Positions 5,862 through 13,820 of a stretch of DNA of 24,840 nt are shown here, in pieces. The notes below the pieces were generated by a model. The model saw nothing but the letters and a program-made list of their open reading frames with translations, searched no databases and was not told where the DNA came from. This DNA is from a virus, in IMG/VR virus record IMGVR_UViG_3300027754_000414, positions 1 to 24,840 of that record. One strand, given 5' to 3'. Numbering within the stretch: position 1 is the stretch's first letter; each line of letters starts with the position of its first letter. Position numbers and translations under genes: made by a program.

Positions 5862-5890
5862 CGGATAACCCAACGGTGGGTTTGTGTCAA
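5862..5890 (-). promoter_or_regulatory. Promoter with palindromic operator, recombination operon
   Basis: Minus strand: TTGACA (5890-5885, a perfect -35 consensus that includes the stop of the 900-aa tail gene), a 17-nt spacer, then TATCCG (5867-5862, a weak -10). The spacer holds CCCACCGTTGGG. The same TTGAC box, palindrome and following TT recur at 2587-2616 in the same spacing. A consensus -35 with a poor -10 suggests a need for an activator or a tightly regulated promoter. Promoter identity is inferred from the sequence. Confidence 0.6.
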
Positions 5891-8589
5891 GCGACATCCA
5901 GATCAACCAGTCGAATGGTCCGGTAGAGATCACCGTTAGTTACGTCAACGTAGCTGGCTCCAACGACCGTCTCGCCAAATCCGTAAGATCGCTTTGGAAT
6001 CCAAGCGGTTGCCGGTGTAATTATTCCACCAAATGCGTCAACCACTTGATTTGTGCAATCAAAATTGAAGGACTTAAAACCTTTAGAACTGCAATAAGTT
6101 GCAATGTCAATTTGAGTTACAATATAGTAATATTCCATTACCAAAGGATCATTATCAAATATCTTTTTGGCTTGGATTCCATTGGCAATCAAAGAGTCAT
6201 ACTGTTCTGGGGTGATAAAGAAAGACGGGCCAAATTGTGTGTCTAAGACTGTTGTGGTTGTGTCCTTTGGCATGAAGATCCCCAATCTAGATCCCTGCAA
6301 AAGCCCCGAAGCACCAAAACTATAGATTGGACACCATTCCTCACCGTGACCCATCGGAACTGCTCTATTCCATCCAGCAACGTGAGCCTCTAACAAGTTC
6401 CAAAGGAAAGCGGATTTTGGAATCTTATGATAGAACTGACCGATTCCATCGTAATCATTAGCGTTAGCTGTTGAGCTATAAGGAAGATCAAAATAGGTAG
6501 ATGATGTCCACCTAATGTCTGCAATATAAGCTTGCTCGGTTGTTGTAACAGAAATCTGAGTGTACCAAGGAGCCAAGCAAGCCATTGCAGCGTTGTTTTG
6601 ATCTTTAAAGACATCATCAGCAACACCAGTGCTTTGAACCGTCTTATTTGGTTGCCCAAGTATTCTTACAGAAGCATCAACACCTCCTTTGCCTCCCCAC
6701 TTATTGACCCAGAAATCAGATCCAAATACATTGGTTACTGCTGGAACAAGCGGATCTGTGGTAAATACTCGCTCCAGATTGTAATCGTATACGCTGCTCG
6801 AAAATCCCCAAGGTCCACCAGAAGGAACGTAAGCGCAATTGACTGCCGGATAATAGCTCGCTCCTCCAATTGCTGTTCCAATCTGTGGGAAAACGTAACC
6901 GTACATACCGCTGTAATTGCTCGGTTGAGCGATTATGTAGGTTTTCTTTGCGTATATATATGGGCCGTTAGTCCATCCAGCAGCAGTACTAAATCCTTTT
7001 GATCTCCAATCTGTCCGCAACTCAATTACATTTGCGGTTCGTTCATAATTTGGTAAATCGCTAAAAGCGTTTGCATCATAGTTTTCTAGTCCACGAGCCG
7101 TCGATACTGATGCTTGCAATCCAAGAGAAGTGAGCTTGATAATTCCAACCTTTTCTTCAGAGATATCAGCTACATCGTCATAATTGTTAAGAAATCCCTC
7201 TTCAACTGCAATACGTCTTCGGAGATCACGCATTGTCTCCATCCACGTTGGGACGTTTCCAGCTAGCCATTGAGTTGCTGCGTTAGGTGAAGCTACATTC
7301 TGCGTGTAATAATATTCGGGATAAGCAATTGAAATATATGTTGTTGTTGGATTTATCTGCCAATACGGATCAGATGCTCCAAAGAACACGTTGCAATCAA
7401 TAGGGTAGATCCTAATAATTGCATTTGGTCTTTTGCTGGTCATTACCAATATGTCACCAGAAATCTGAACATTGATTCCAACTCTATTAAGTTGTTCTAA
7501 AAACAGTGTCGTGCCAGTAAAAAACCTAATGTAATCTTCAAACACTTCTCCGGTTAGACTGCTGTAAATCTGAACTCTAGCGCGTCCCCAAGTGAAGATT
7601 GCATCACCAATTTTAGTGTTAGCATCGGTTGGGTCTGCGTATTCTGGATACAATGCGCGAAGGTCATACATGTATCGAGCATCCACCCAAGCACCCATTG
7701 CTCGCATCCACTGGAGAGCAATGAATGGATTGGCAATGTTGTTGGCTTTAGCAGATCGCTCTATACAAACAGATAGCGATTCTGGTTGTCCGTACATTGG
7801 CGGACCACCGGCAAAATAGGGAACGTCTCCGCTGAAGTATGGGAAGAAATAGACGCATGGAGTCTTATCTCTCCACGTTGTTGCCCAAGAGCCGTCAGCG
7901 CGTCTCCTGAATGATCTACAGCCCATTGCAGGGATTGTCTTGCGTTCTGCTGATCCGTCTGGCAATTGGAGTAAGACTATCGCGTCTCGACTTCCGCAGT
8001 TGTGAACTCTCCAGCAATCAAACCGCTGGTATGAATTGAGAATCTTAAAGGTTGTAACACCTTCAAGCCTAATCTCAGCAACAGCAATCTTATGCTTGTG
8101 AATTCTACCCGGAGGCAAAGATGGAATAGAACTAACAGAAGAAAAGTAAGACCTAACGTAAGAAAGATAACCGGAATTCCAATCATCCCATCCTAAATGG
8201 ATATCGTATTCAATACCATCAACAGTTCTTTTGTGTAACTCAAAAGACTTTTGAATTGCCGCTATGTTGCAATTGTTGGAATTGAATGTAGTAACGTATT
8301 TATCAACATAAACCTGACCTCCTCCTTTGTCTTGATACTTTGTTTCTAGGAAAGAAAGCTCATGTTCAATTTGAGTTTGAGTTGGAGTGCTTCCAAAGAC
8401 ATAAAAGCTTGTGTCTGGATCTCTGGAATAATCGTATGTAACACCAAAAGGTATTTTTTGACCAAGCCCAACAACATACGGAGTCTTACCGTCTAAAGTT
8501 CTAGCGCACTTATTGTCGAAACGAGAGTACAGATCATTGAGATTACTGGCACTCCACATTCGATCTTTGCGATCAATTGCCAATGGCAT
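5887..8589 (-). CDS. Large tail-tip / receptor-binding candidate protein (900 aa)
   Basis: The largest gene here, last of the structural cluster and directly after the small tail proteins, so most likely a distal tail or host-recognition protein. No lambda J, Tal or fibre motif was recognised. The protein is very rich in Tyr, Trp, Phe and Asn throughout (for example PEYYYTQNVASP and GWDDWNSGYLSYVRSYFSSV), as in large beta-structured or carbohydrate-binding virion proteins. It has scattered cysteines and no coiled coil or collagen repeat. Residues 1-60 contain LNDLYSRFDNK; a central block TMRDLRRRIAVEEGFLNNYD looks helical. The DNA is more AT-rich than the head genes. ATG at 8589, 1 nt after the upstream stop. 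A depolymerase role cannot be excluded. Confidence 0.75.
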   Translation of the reverse strand: MPLAIDRKDRMWSASNLNDLYSRFDNKCARTLDGKTPYVVGLGQKIPFGVTYDYSRDPDTSFYVFGSTPTQTQIEHELSFLETKYQDKGGGQVYVDKYVTTFNSNNCNIAAIQKSFELHKRTVDGIEYDIHLGWDDWNSGYLSYVRSYFSSVSSIPSLPPGRIHKHKIAVAEIRLEGVTTFKILNSYQRFDCWRVHNCGSRDAIVLLQLPDGSAERKTIPAMGCRSFRRRADGSWATTWRDKTPCVYFFPYFSGDVPYFAGGPPMYGQPESLSVCIERSAKANNIANPFIALQWMRAMGAWVDARYMYDLRALYPEYADPTDANTKIGDAIFTWGRARVQIYSSLTGEVFEDYIRFFTGTTLFLEQLNRVGINVQISGDILVMTSKRPNAIIRIYPIDCNVFFGASDPYWQINPTTTYISIAYPEYYYTQNVASPNAATQWLAGNVPTWMETMRDLRRRIAVEEGFLNNYDDVADISEEKVGIIKLTSLGLQASVSTARGLENYDANAFSDLPNYERTANVIELRTDWRSKGFSTAAGWTNGPYIYAKKTYIIAQPSNYSGMYGYVFPQIGTAIGGASYYPAVNCAYVPSGGPWGFSSSVYDYNLERVFTTDPLVPAVTNVFGSDFWVNKWGGKGGVDASVRILGQPNKTVQSTGVADDVFKDQNNAAMACLAPWYTQISVTTTEQAYIADIRWTSSTYFDLPYSSTANANDYDGIGQFYHKIPKSAFLWNLLEAHVAGWNRAVPMGHGEEWCPIYSFGASGLLQGSRLGIFMPKDTTTTVLDTQFGPSFFITPEQYDSLIANGIQAKKIFDNDPLVMEYYYIVTQIDIATYCSSKGFKSFNFDCTNQVVDAFGGIITPATAWIPKRSYGFGETVVGASYVDVTNGDLYRTIRLVDLDVA

Positions 8590-8590
8590 A

Positions 8591-8806
8591 TCAGTAAAAC
8601 CAAGATTCCTCCGAGGTTGTCATTGTGACGGTCTTGCCCATTTGCTTTATCTTCAACGTTGTACCATTTGGAGTCTGTTCAATCGCTTGATCAGGTCCGG
8701 CAACAAGCTGGATCTTGCGGACTACATCGATCAACTGATTGATTGCGCGAGCGTGTTCTGCTTTGATACCACGCTCCGCAACCTTAGATGGTAGGGTGAC
8801 AGCCAT
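8591..8806 (-). CDS. Small tail-region protein (71 aa)
   Basis: ATG at 8806 overlaps the TAA of the preceding gene (TAATG). Sequence: MAVTLPSKVAERGIKAEHAR, then INQLIDVVRKIQLVAGP, then a short strand pair (GTTLKIKQMGKTVTM). A helix followed by a beta hairpin is likely. Sandwiched between paired small tail proteins and the 900-aa gene, it may be an adaptor or chaperone of the tail tip. No family recognised. Confidence 0.6.
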   Translation of the reverse strand: MAVTLPSKVAERGIKAEHARAINQLIDVVRKIQLVAGPDQAIEQTPNGTTLKIKQMGKTVTMTTSEESWFY

Positions 8807-9171
8807 TAGATTTCGCAGTATTGAGCGAAAACTTTAACGCTTGATCCGCTGGTTACTGCTTTCAGATACAGGTTAGCATCAACTCGCGGAATAAGCATAA
8901 ACTCACCAGCAGGAATTTGAAACTGGTAAGGAGTCGAAACTCCAACATAGACTCCATATTGGAGATCTAAGTTCTTGATCAATACTTTGTATGGCAAAGA
9001 AAGATCAGCAGCGATCTCAAGCAATTCATCAGCGGCAGAACCAATATCTTGGGTATTTTGTCCCATATCAGTTCCGGTCATGTTTACAGTTGCGCTGAAC
9101 GTTTGTGAGTTGATTGAAGCACCATTTTTGGATGCGTACAACCTAGCGGACATTTCTATTTCGTTTGACAT
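8806..9171 (-). CDS. Small tail protein, paralogue B (121 aa)
   Basis: Paralogue of the gene immediately upstream (9183-9542). Shared blocks in order: EIEMSARLYASKNGA at the N-terminus, DMGQNTQ.IG, LPYKVLIKNLD, IPAGEFMLIPRVDANLYLKA and the identical end CEI. All-beta composition, no signal peptide. Similar short proteins occur near tail fibres in environmental phages; they may form a ring or baseplate-like adaptor. ATG at 9171, 11 nt after the upstream stop. Exact role unknown. Confidence 0.7.
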   Translation of the reverse strand: MSNEIEMSARLYASKNGASINSQTFSATVNMTGTDMGQNTQDIGSAADELLEIAADLSLPYKVLIKNLDLQYGVYVGVSTPYQFQIPAGEFMLIPRVDANLYLKAVTSGSSVKVFAQYCEI

Positions 9172-9182
9172 AAGACAAACGC

Positions 9183-9542
9183 TTAGATTTCACAGAACGT
9201 CGATTGGATAGTCACACTGCTGGTATCAGCTTTGAGATACAGCGTAGCACTAACGTAAGGCATCAGTAGAGTTTCACCAGCGGGAATGCGCATTGTGTAA
9301 GTGCCAGATACAAAGCCAAGCTCGACAAAGTTGGTGTTGTCTAGATTGGCAATCAATAGCTTGTACGGACTGTTTACATCAACTGGAACGCTTAAAGCTT
9401 CAACGGTGGTGCCAATCAATTGAGTTTGTGAACCCATATCGACTCCCGCCATTGTCGCACTTTTGGTGTAAGTTACGCTCGGAAGATACGCTCCACCTTT
9501 GGAAGCGTACAAGCGAGCCGTCATTTGAATTTCGTCGGCCAT
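9183..9542 (-). CDS. Small tail protein, paralogue A (119 aa)
   Basis: Tandem duplicate partner of 8806-9171: it starts MADEIQMTARLYASKGGA and shares SPYKLLIANLD, IPAGETLLMPYVSATLYLKA and the final CEI. The middle thirds have diverged (GFVSGTYTM here), which suggests an old duplication with subfunctionalisation. Beta-rich. Follows the 293-aa tail gene by 6 nt and lies in the usual position of tail-tip or fibre-adaptor genes. Confidence 0.7.
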   Translation of the reverse strand: MADEIQMTARLYASKGGAYLPSVTYTKSATMAGVDMGSQTQLIGTTVEALSVPVDVNSPYKLLIANLDNTNFVELGFVSGTYTMRIPAGETLLMPYVSATLYLKADTSSVTIQSTFCEI

Positions 9543-9548
9543 GTTATG

Positions 9549-10430
9549 TTAGGTTAGTGAATTAGGGTTTACGTTGTAAGGATATGCAAAAAGATCCCAA
9601 GCTGCAAATGTCCAAGTCTCATTGCGCTCAACTTGGTTGGTCTTGATTGTCAGTGAGGTTGAATCGTTTGTTTTCAGCCAAGCCCAAGCGGTTCCATTTG
9701 GAGTAAGATTTGGATTAGATGGAGGTCTTGGCATTACGGTTCTGACTGATGTCGGAAATCCATTTAGGTTTGCAATATTTGGACCATCGTAGATAGCCGA
9801 TATAATCGGAGGAGTTGCCGGAAGTCCGTTTAGAGCGGAGTAAGACGATATGCGAGTCAGTGAACAGCGTGATGTTTGAAAGCTAGTTTGACCGCGAGCA
9901 AACTTTTTGATCAATTCATAAGCCAACGGAAATTGACTTTGCGGCATCGGCAGCTTGACGTTTTTTGGATCATCTCCAGAAGCTTTAACTGCGGAATAGT
10001 ATTCTTCCTCTGAAATATACTTTTTGGCCTCTTCTCTTACTTGCGGTAATTCAAATAAAGAAGCATCAACATATTCAGTTCGAAACTCGTAACGCTGTGA
10101 AGGTTCCTCCTCTGTCGGATTGACTATTCTGGTTGGATTGTTGGGATCAAGAATAAGTCCACCAAACGTTACTGTTGCTTGAGAATATGGTCCATCTTCA
10201 GTGATTTCATACTTACCACCAGCCCTAACCCAAGCACTAGAAGCATCTCGCAACGCATCTTTGCTTCCGCGATACTTATATGTTATGTATCTTCCAGTTC
10301 CGTCTCCGCTATTGTACTGGCGAGAAACTTCTGTATAAGCAAGACCGAATAAAGGGCTATAAAAAACAGGTTGCGAAAGTGAAGGCGCAACATTAACCGG
10401 AGTTAATATGCTAGTTTTAATCGTAGCCAT
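9549..10430 (-). CDS. Tail protein downstream of tape measure (293 aa)
   Basis: Position directly after the tape measure gene suggests a distal tail or hub-type component. It starts MATIKTSILTPVNVAPSLSQ. It has a beta-rich N-terminal half (VFYSPLFGLAYTEVSRQYNS, YITYKYRGSKDAL, YSQATVTFGGLILDP), a charged helix (PQVREEAKKYISEEEYYSAV), and a C-terminal beta domain (TSLTIKTNQVERNETWTFAA). A Pro-rich linker (MPRPPSNPNLTPNG) separates the last domain. No match to known Dit or hub sequences could be made by eye. ATG at 10430, 1 nt after the upstream stop. Confidence 0.65.
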   Translation of the reverse strand: MATIKTSILTPVNVAPSLSQPVFYSPLFGLAYTEVSRQYNSGDGTGRYITYKYRGSKDALRDASSAWVRAGGKYEITEDGPYSQATVTFGGLILDPNNPTRIVNPTEEEPSQRYEFRTEYVDASLFELPQVREEAKKYISEEEYYSAVKASGDDPKNVKLPMPQSQFPLAYELIKKFARGQTSFQTSRCSLTRISSYSALNGLPATPPIISAIYDGPNIANLNGFPTSVRTVMPRPPSNPNLTPNGTAWAWLKTNDSTSLTIKTNQVERNETWTFAAWDLFAYPYNVNPNSLT

Positions 10431-10431
10431 A

Positions 10432-11499
10432 TTAGTCTTCTGTGTTACTTGCTGTCTTGCTTGTGTTTTTTACAATCATCTTCAATTGAAGAGTTTGTTC
10501 TATAGCTTGTCTAATAGCATTATCTTGTGCTCCCTGAAATCCACTAAATCCACCAATGCGAGCAAGTGCATCTTGGGAACCGCCAAGCGAAAACCTGTCT
10601 CCTTTAACTTTTTCAAATTCAGGTGTTCCTATAGGAGGAGGATTTACCGGATTTGCGATTTTTGCTTGTCTATCTTCAGCCATTTTTTGTTGCACTATTC
10701 GTGACAACACATCATCTGGCTTTTTGCTGTCGTATATAGCTTTAACAGCTTTGTTTGTTCTTTCTAATTTATCAGTAAAACTTTTAAGAGGTTTTGTTAC
10801 GCTATCAATAGCAGAAGCTGTTCCTGTAATTCCAGCGGCAATAGCGGGAGCGGAAAGTGCTTTTACAATACGAAGCTGTTCATCTAAAAGAGTATTAGCT
10901 TTTGCTAATACATCAATGTCAGATCTAGAAATTAAAGTTCTTTCTGATGTAGTGTTGTAATCAGCAAGAGCAGAAGCAGCAGATTTAAGTTTTAGACCAT
11001 AAATATCAATCATTGCAGCAGTTGTTTCTGCTGATTTTCCTGATTTTCTGTGAGCTTCTGCGGCTTTTACAGCACCATCAATAGTGGTCAATTGTGTGTT
11101 ATTTAATTGATCTGTTGTAAAGCCTAAAGCTTGAAGCGTTTTGAGAGCATCTTGATCTCCAGATGTTGCTTTAAGCCTAACTTGTTCAAACTTTGCAAGA
11201 ACAGAACCAAACTTATCAAAAGTTACTCCAGTTTCTCCGGCTAATATTTGGAGTCTTTGAATCTCATCAGTGCTTAAGTTGAGTTGTTCTGACAAATCCT
11301 GAATTCTATCTGCTGACTCAATTACGTTTTTTGTAAATGCAGCAATCGCTGCAACTGAAAGAGCGGCTCCAAGCTTGCTAGCAACCGCTCCTTTAAAAGT
11401 GGTTCCAAATTTTTCACCTAATCCCTGAGCGCGTTTGATCCCCATCTCAAATTGAGTGGAATCAATCCCAAGCTTTACCAACATTGATAGAATACCCAT
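10432..11499 (-). CDS. Tape measure protein (355 aa, short)
   Basis: Sets tail length and threads the tail lumen. The N-terminus is typical of siphovirus tape measure proteins: LVKLGIDSTQFEMGIKRAQG, LGEKFGTTFKGAVASKLGAA, an Ala-rich hydrophobic helix (about 41-58), then SADRIQDLSEQLNLSTDEIQ, matching the tail-tape 'lsesLglsteelq' pattern. The rest is helical with a Pro/Gly-rich C-terminal segment (NPVNPPPIGTPEFEKVKGDR). At about 0.15 nm per residue, 355 residues predict a tail of roughly 50 nm, short for a siphovirus. ATG at 11499, 1 nt after the chaperone stop. Confidence 0.85.
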   Translation of the reverse strand: MGILSMLVKLGIDSTQFEMGIKRAQGLGEKFGTTFKGAVASKLGAALSVAAIAAFTKNVIESADRIQDLSEQLNLSTDEIQRLQILAGETGVTFDKFGSVLAKFEQVRLKATSGDQDALKTLQALGFTTDQLNNTQLTTIDGAVKAAEAHRKSGKSAETTAAMIDIYGLKLKSAASALADYNTTSERTLISRSDIDVLAKANTLLDEQLRIVKALSAPAIAAGITGTASAIDSVTKPLKSFTDKLERTNKAVKAIYDSKKPDDVLSRIVQQKMAEDRQAKIANPVNPPPIGTPEFEKVKGDRFSLGGSQDALARIGGFSGFQGAQDNAIRQAIEQTLQLKMIVKNTSKTASNTED

Positions 11500-11500
11500 A

Positions 11501-12052
11501 TTAGTTATCTTGTTGGTTTTGCCATATTGTTTCGCTTTGGTCGTCCCACAACTGAACCTGACCCATCATCTCTGCGTGAGCTAGAATCAACCTTTCTGCG
11601 TCACCAAGAGGCATCCTGACGGCATCGTCTGGTCCAATCCCGATATTGAGACAACCGACAAGCACTCGTTCAGTCCACGGCATTGCAGGACGCTTAGATT
11701 TAGTTCCAGCTTCCACTAGTACCTCGGGAGCGGTGGATTGCTCTTTGAGCCACAACTGGAACTTGTCAGACTCAACCATCAGATTCATCCGCTGAATCCG
11801 TTTTGACCACAGCCGGAGGAATAGATCCCTCCAAATGGATTTAATTGACTTAATGGACTCCAGCGGAGGCTGTGAGCAAACAAGCACAGCCTCCGCTAGA
11901 TCATTGGAGCTAATCTCGCCACCTAGAACGTAAGGGGATCGCAGTCTTTGCAGCAATATCGCGTGACCCACGGTGTATGGGACAAGTCGAACCCCTAGCA
12001 CCACTGGTGCTGGAGGTCCGCTCTCTGCGAGTATCTTTGCAAGTTCTGACAC
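11501..12052 (-). CDS. Tail assembly chaperone-position protein (183 aa)
   Basis: Lies between tail tube and tape measure, the place of gpG/gpGT-type tail assembly chaperones. I chose the GTG at 12052 (VSELAKILAESGPPAP), 2 nt after the tail tube stop. The longer open frame to 12106 would run into the tail tube gene. Features: LRLVPYTVGHAILLQRLRSP-like basic/hydrophobic start, a charged helix (IWRDLFLRLWSKRIQRMNLM), and an acidic C-terminus (ERLILAHAEMMGQVQLWDDQ). No second overlapping frame or slippery heptamer was seen, so a single-product chaperone without programmed frameshift is inferred. Function from position. Confidence 0.65.
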   Translation of the reverse strand: MSELAKILAESGPPAPVVLGVRLVPYTVGHAILLQRLRSPYVLGGEISSNDLAEAVLVCSQPPLESIKSIKSIWRDLFLRLWSKRIQRMNLMVESDKFQLWLKEQSTAPEVLVEAGTKSKRPAMPWTERVLVGCLNIGIGPDDAVRMPLGDAERLILAHAEMMGQVQLWDDQSETIWQNQQDN

Positions 12053-12054
12053 AA

Positions 12055-12543
12055 TTACAGAGTGATCGCTGCGGTAGCTCCGTTGATACCAGCGTATTTT
12101 ACGCAAGGGAGGCTCAACATAGCCTTTCCAGACTGCGTAAACTTAACGCTTCCACCTCCAATGTAGATCCAATCGCCATTGATAGAGTCGCTTCCCGTAG
12201 GGGGAGTTCCAGCGGTAAATGCGTCTCCGATAGATACCGCATCCGCCAGCGTGACGTTTACCCGTCCGTTGCCATTGGGAATTGCCGCAGCAAGTTTAGC
12301 GTTCGCTGATGTTGATCCACTTGGAATAATGTTAAAAGTTGCGGACAAACGATCCCCCGCACTCACATTTGCAATTACTTCGCCAGATGAGTTTTTGATC
12401 TGTTCGGTGTCGCATTCATGCGTAATATCCATACTCTCAAGAGTCGCAATTCCAGCGACCAAAGGGAGAAGGTTTGCGGAATCGTAGACTTTGACGGTAG
12501 CTTTAGTCCCGAATACTAGGGCTAGACCTTTTGATGTTGCCAT
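12055..12543 (-). CDS. Major tail (tube) protein (162 aa)
   Basis: Probable tail tube subunit. It has the compact beta-rich composition of phage tube proteins, with MATSKGLALVFGTKATVKVY at the start, a central segment DTEQIKNSSGEVIANVSAGD (the 'e-iknssGeviav' loop typical of these proteins) and ATFNIIPSGSTSA. The C-terminus (SGKAMLSLPCVKYAGINGAT) is the expected final strand. Flanked by the tail terminator upstream and chaperone plus tape measure downstream, the classic order. A-rich leader, ATG at 12543, 12 nt after the upstream stop; no strong Shine-Dalgarno sequence. Confidence 0.8.
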   Translation of the reverse strand: MATSKGLALVFGTKATVKVYDSANLLPLVAGIATLESMDITHECDTEQIKNSSGEVIANVSAGDRLSATFNIIPSGSTSANAKLAAAIPNGNGRVNVTLADAVSIGDAFTAGTPPTGSDSINGDWIYIGGGSVKFTQSGKAMLSLPCVKYAGINGATAAITL

Positions 12544-12555
12544 TTTTGTGGGTTG

Positions 12556-13041
12556 TTAAATCGTGTTTGCTGCTGCGAAAATTGTCATGGATCGCGAAAA
12601 AGTTCTAGCTCTTTCGCTGATGTCGTTGATCCCAAAGTCAACTGGAACCGCGAATTGCGCGTTAAAGCCTCCCGATGGATCGGTGTCGAGTGCGTCTAAC
12701 TCCGCAATGTTCCCGTCAACGTAGAGGTATTGCAGGAGATTCTCAAAGATTTGAACAACCGCCAGAGCTTGAGCTTCCGAGGTATCGTCTGCGGATAACT
12801 GAAGCGTAGCGGTTATGTCTATCTCGCAAGTGCGTTCGGTAGGATGCACCGGAACCGCAGTCGATGCGCGGACAACAATGCGCGGAAAGCTCGGCATCTG
12901 GTCCTCTAAGTCTGGATCTGCAAACGCACCGTGACCGTAGCTGGTGAGACAAGTTGGAGTCCCAAGCGGAGACGCTGACCAATCTTCAGCGGCCAACCAG
13001 TCAACTAGAGCGCGTTCTGTGCGTAGGGCTACAGCGTTCAT
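12556..13041 (-). CDS. Tail terminator-like protein (161 aa)
   Basis: Size, position just before the tail tube gene and pattern fit a tail terminator/completion protein (gpU class). It starts with a helix (MNAVALRTERALVDWLAAED), followed by a FPRIVVRAS strand, a CEIDITATLQLSADDTSEAQ strand plus turn, the helix AVVQIFENLLQYLYVDGN, and a last beta segment. ATG at 13041 overlaps the upstream stop (ATGA). Assignment is by layout rather than a diagnostic motif. Confidence 0.65.
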   Translation of the reverse strand: MNAVALRTERALVDWLAAEDWSASPLGTPTCLTSYGHGAFADPDLEDQMPSFPRIVVRASTAVPVHPTERTCEIDITATLQLSADDTSEAQALAVVQIFENLLQYLYVDGNIAELDALDTDPSGGFNAQFAVPVDFGINDISERARTFSRSMTIFAAANTI

Positions 13042-13820
13042 GTAACTGTGATTCCTTTAGATTCAGACCCATCAAAAGCGGCTTGTAGTGCTGCGGCAAT
13101 GTGGTTTTCAAGCTCACGGGCTTCGTCGTTGTAGGCTTGTTGCATCGCTTTGCTGTAGATTCCTTCAACGGTTCCAACCTGATTGTCAGCCAATCCAATG
13201 TTCATGCGGACATGGCTGGATGGATTGAATCCGGCTTTGGCGTTGAAAGCGTAGGCGGAAGATCCTCGATGCATCGCTACATTCTCCTGCGGCAAACCGT
13301 ATTGATTGGCGAGATTGATCAACGCTTGGTTTCCAGCTACGGACTTAACACCAGCAGATCCCTTCTTTGCGCGTCGAGTTCCGCCAAATTGTTGGAAGGA
13401 TGGCGACAGCTTTTTGATGGCTTTAGTCACGCATGACTTGAGGTATCCAACAGAACCAGCAGCGCGTCTGCGGAGCTTTCCCGCAGCGTCACGCATATCT
13501 TGACCGTAGAGACCGGGTTTTCCAGCCTTCGCGTTTTTAGCTTGAGCGATTAAGTGGACCACTCGTAGCTGTCGAGATTTACCAACTCTCTTGCCGGTCT
13601 TCTTGTCAAAGCGATCCGCTCCAACTGGTCTGTTGAAGTAGTCCAGAATCTTGTTACGAGCCGCTTGTGGAGACTTTGGAGGCAACAAGCAGTACAACCG
13701 CAGCATCAAGAAAAACGTGCGAGCGTTGACCGCATCAGCAAGAGATCGCTTGGTCTTGGGAAGGTATTCCTTCCACGCAGCGTCAAACCTCGACGTATCA
13801 ACTGTAACGGTTGGAGTCAT
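13038..13820 (-). CDS. Minor tail / head-tail joining protein (260 aa)
   Basis: Basic protein in the neck-gene region. The start MTPTVTVDTSRFDAAWKEYL resembles the opening of HK97-gp10-like neck/tail-completion proteins ('vd.srf..al..yl'). It carries a long basic central region with Arg/Lys runs (LRRRAAGSVGYLKSCVTKAI, TRRAKKGSAGVKS) and ends in a helix (DEARELENHIAAALQAAFDG). It is longer than the usual HK97 gp10 family (about 120-150 aa) because of this basic insert. Coupled by four-base overlaps to both neighbours. Confidence 0.6.
   Translation of the reverse strand: MTPTVTVDTSRFDAAWKEYLPKTKRSLADAVNARTFFLMLRLYCLLPPKSPQAARNKILDYFNRPVGADRFDKKTGKRVGKSRQLRVVHLIAQAKNAKAGKPGLYGQDMRDAAGKLRRRAAGSVGYLKSCVTKAIKKLSPSFQQFGGTRRAKKGSAGVKSVAGNQALINLANQYGLPQENVAMHRGSSAYAFNAKAGFNPSSHVRMNIGLADNQVGTVEGIYSKAMQQAYNDEARELENHIAAALQAAFDGSESKGITVT

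Noticed and set aside
11501-12106. 201-aa version of the tail chaperone and a programmed frameshift in it
   Set aside because: The extra N-terminus overlaps the tail tube gene by 52 nt; a GTG start 2 nt after the tube stop is simpler. No slippery heptamer or second overlapping frame was seen.
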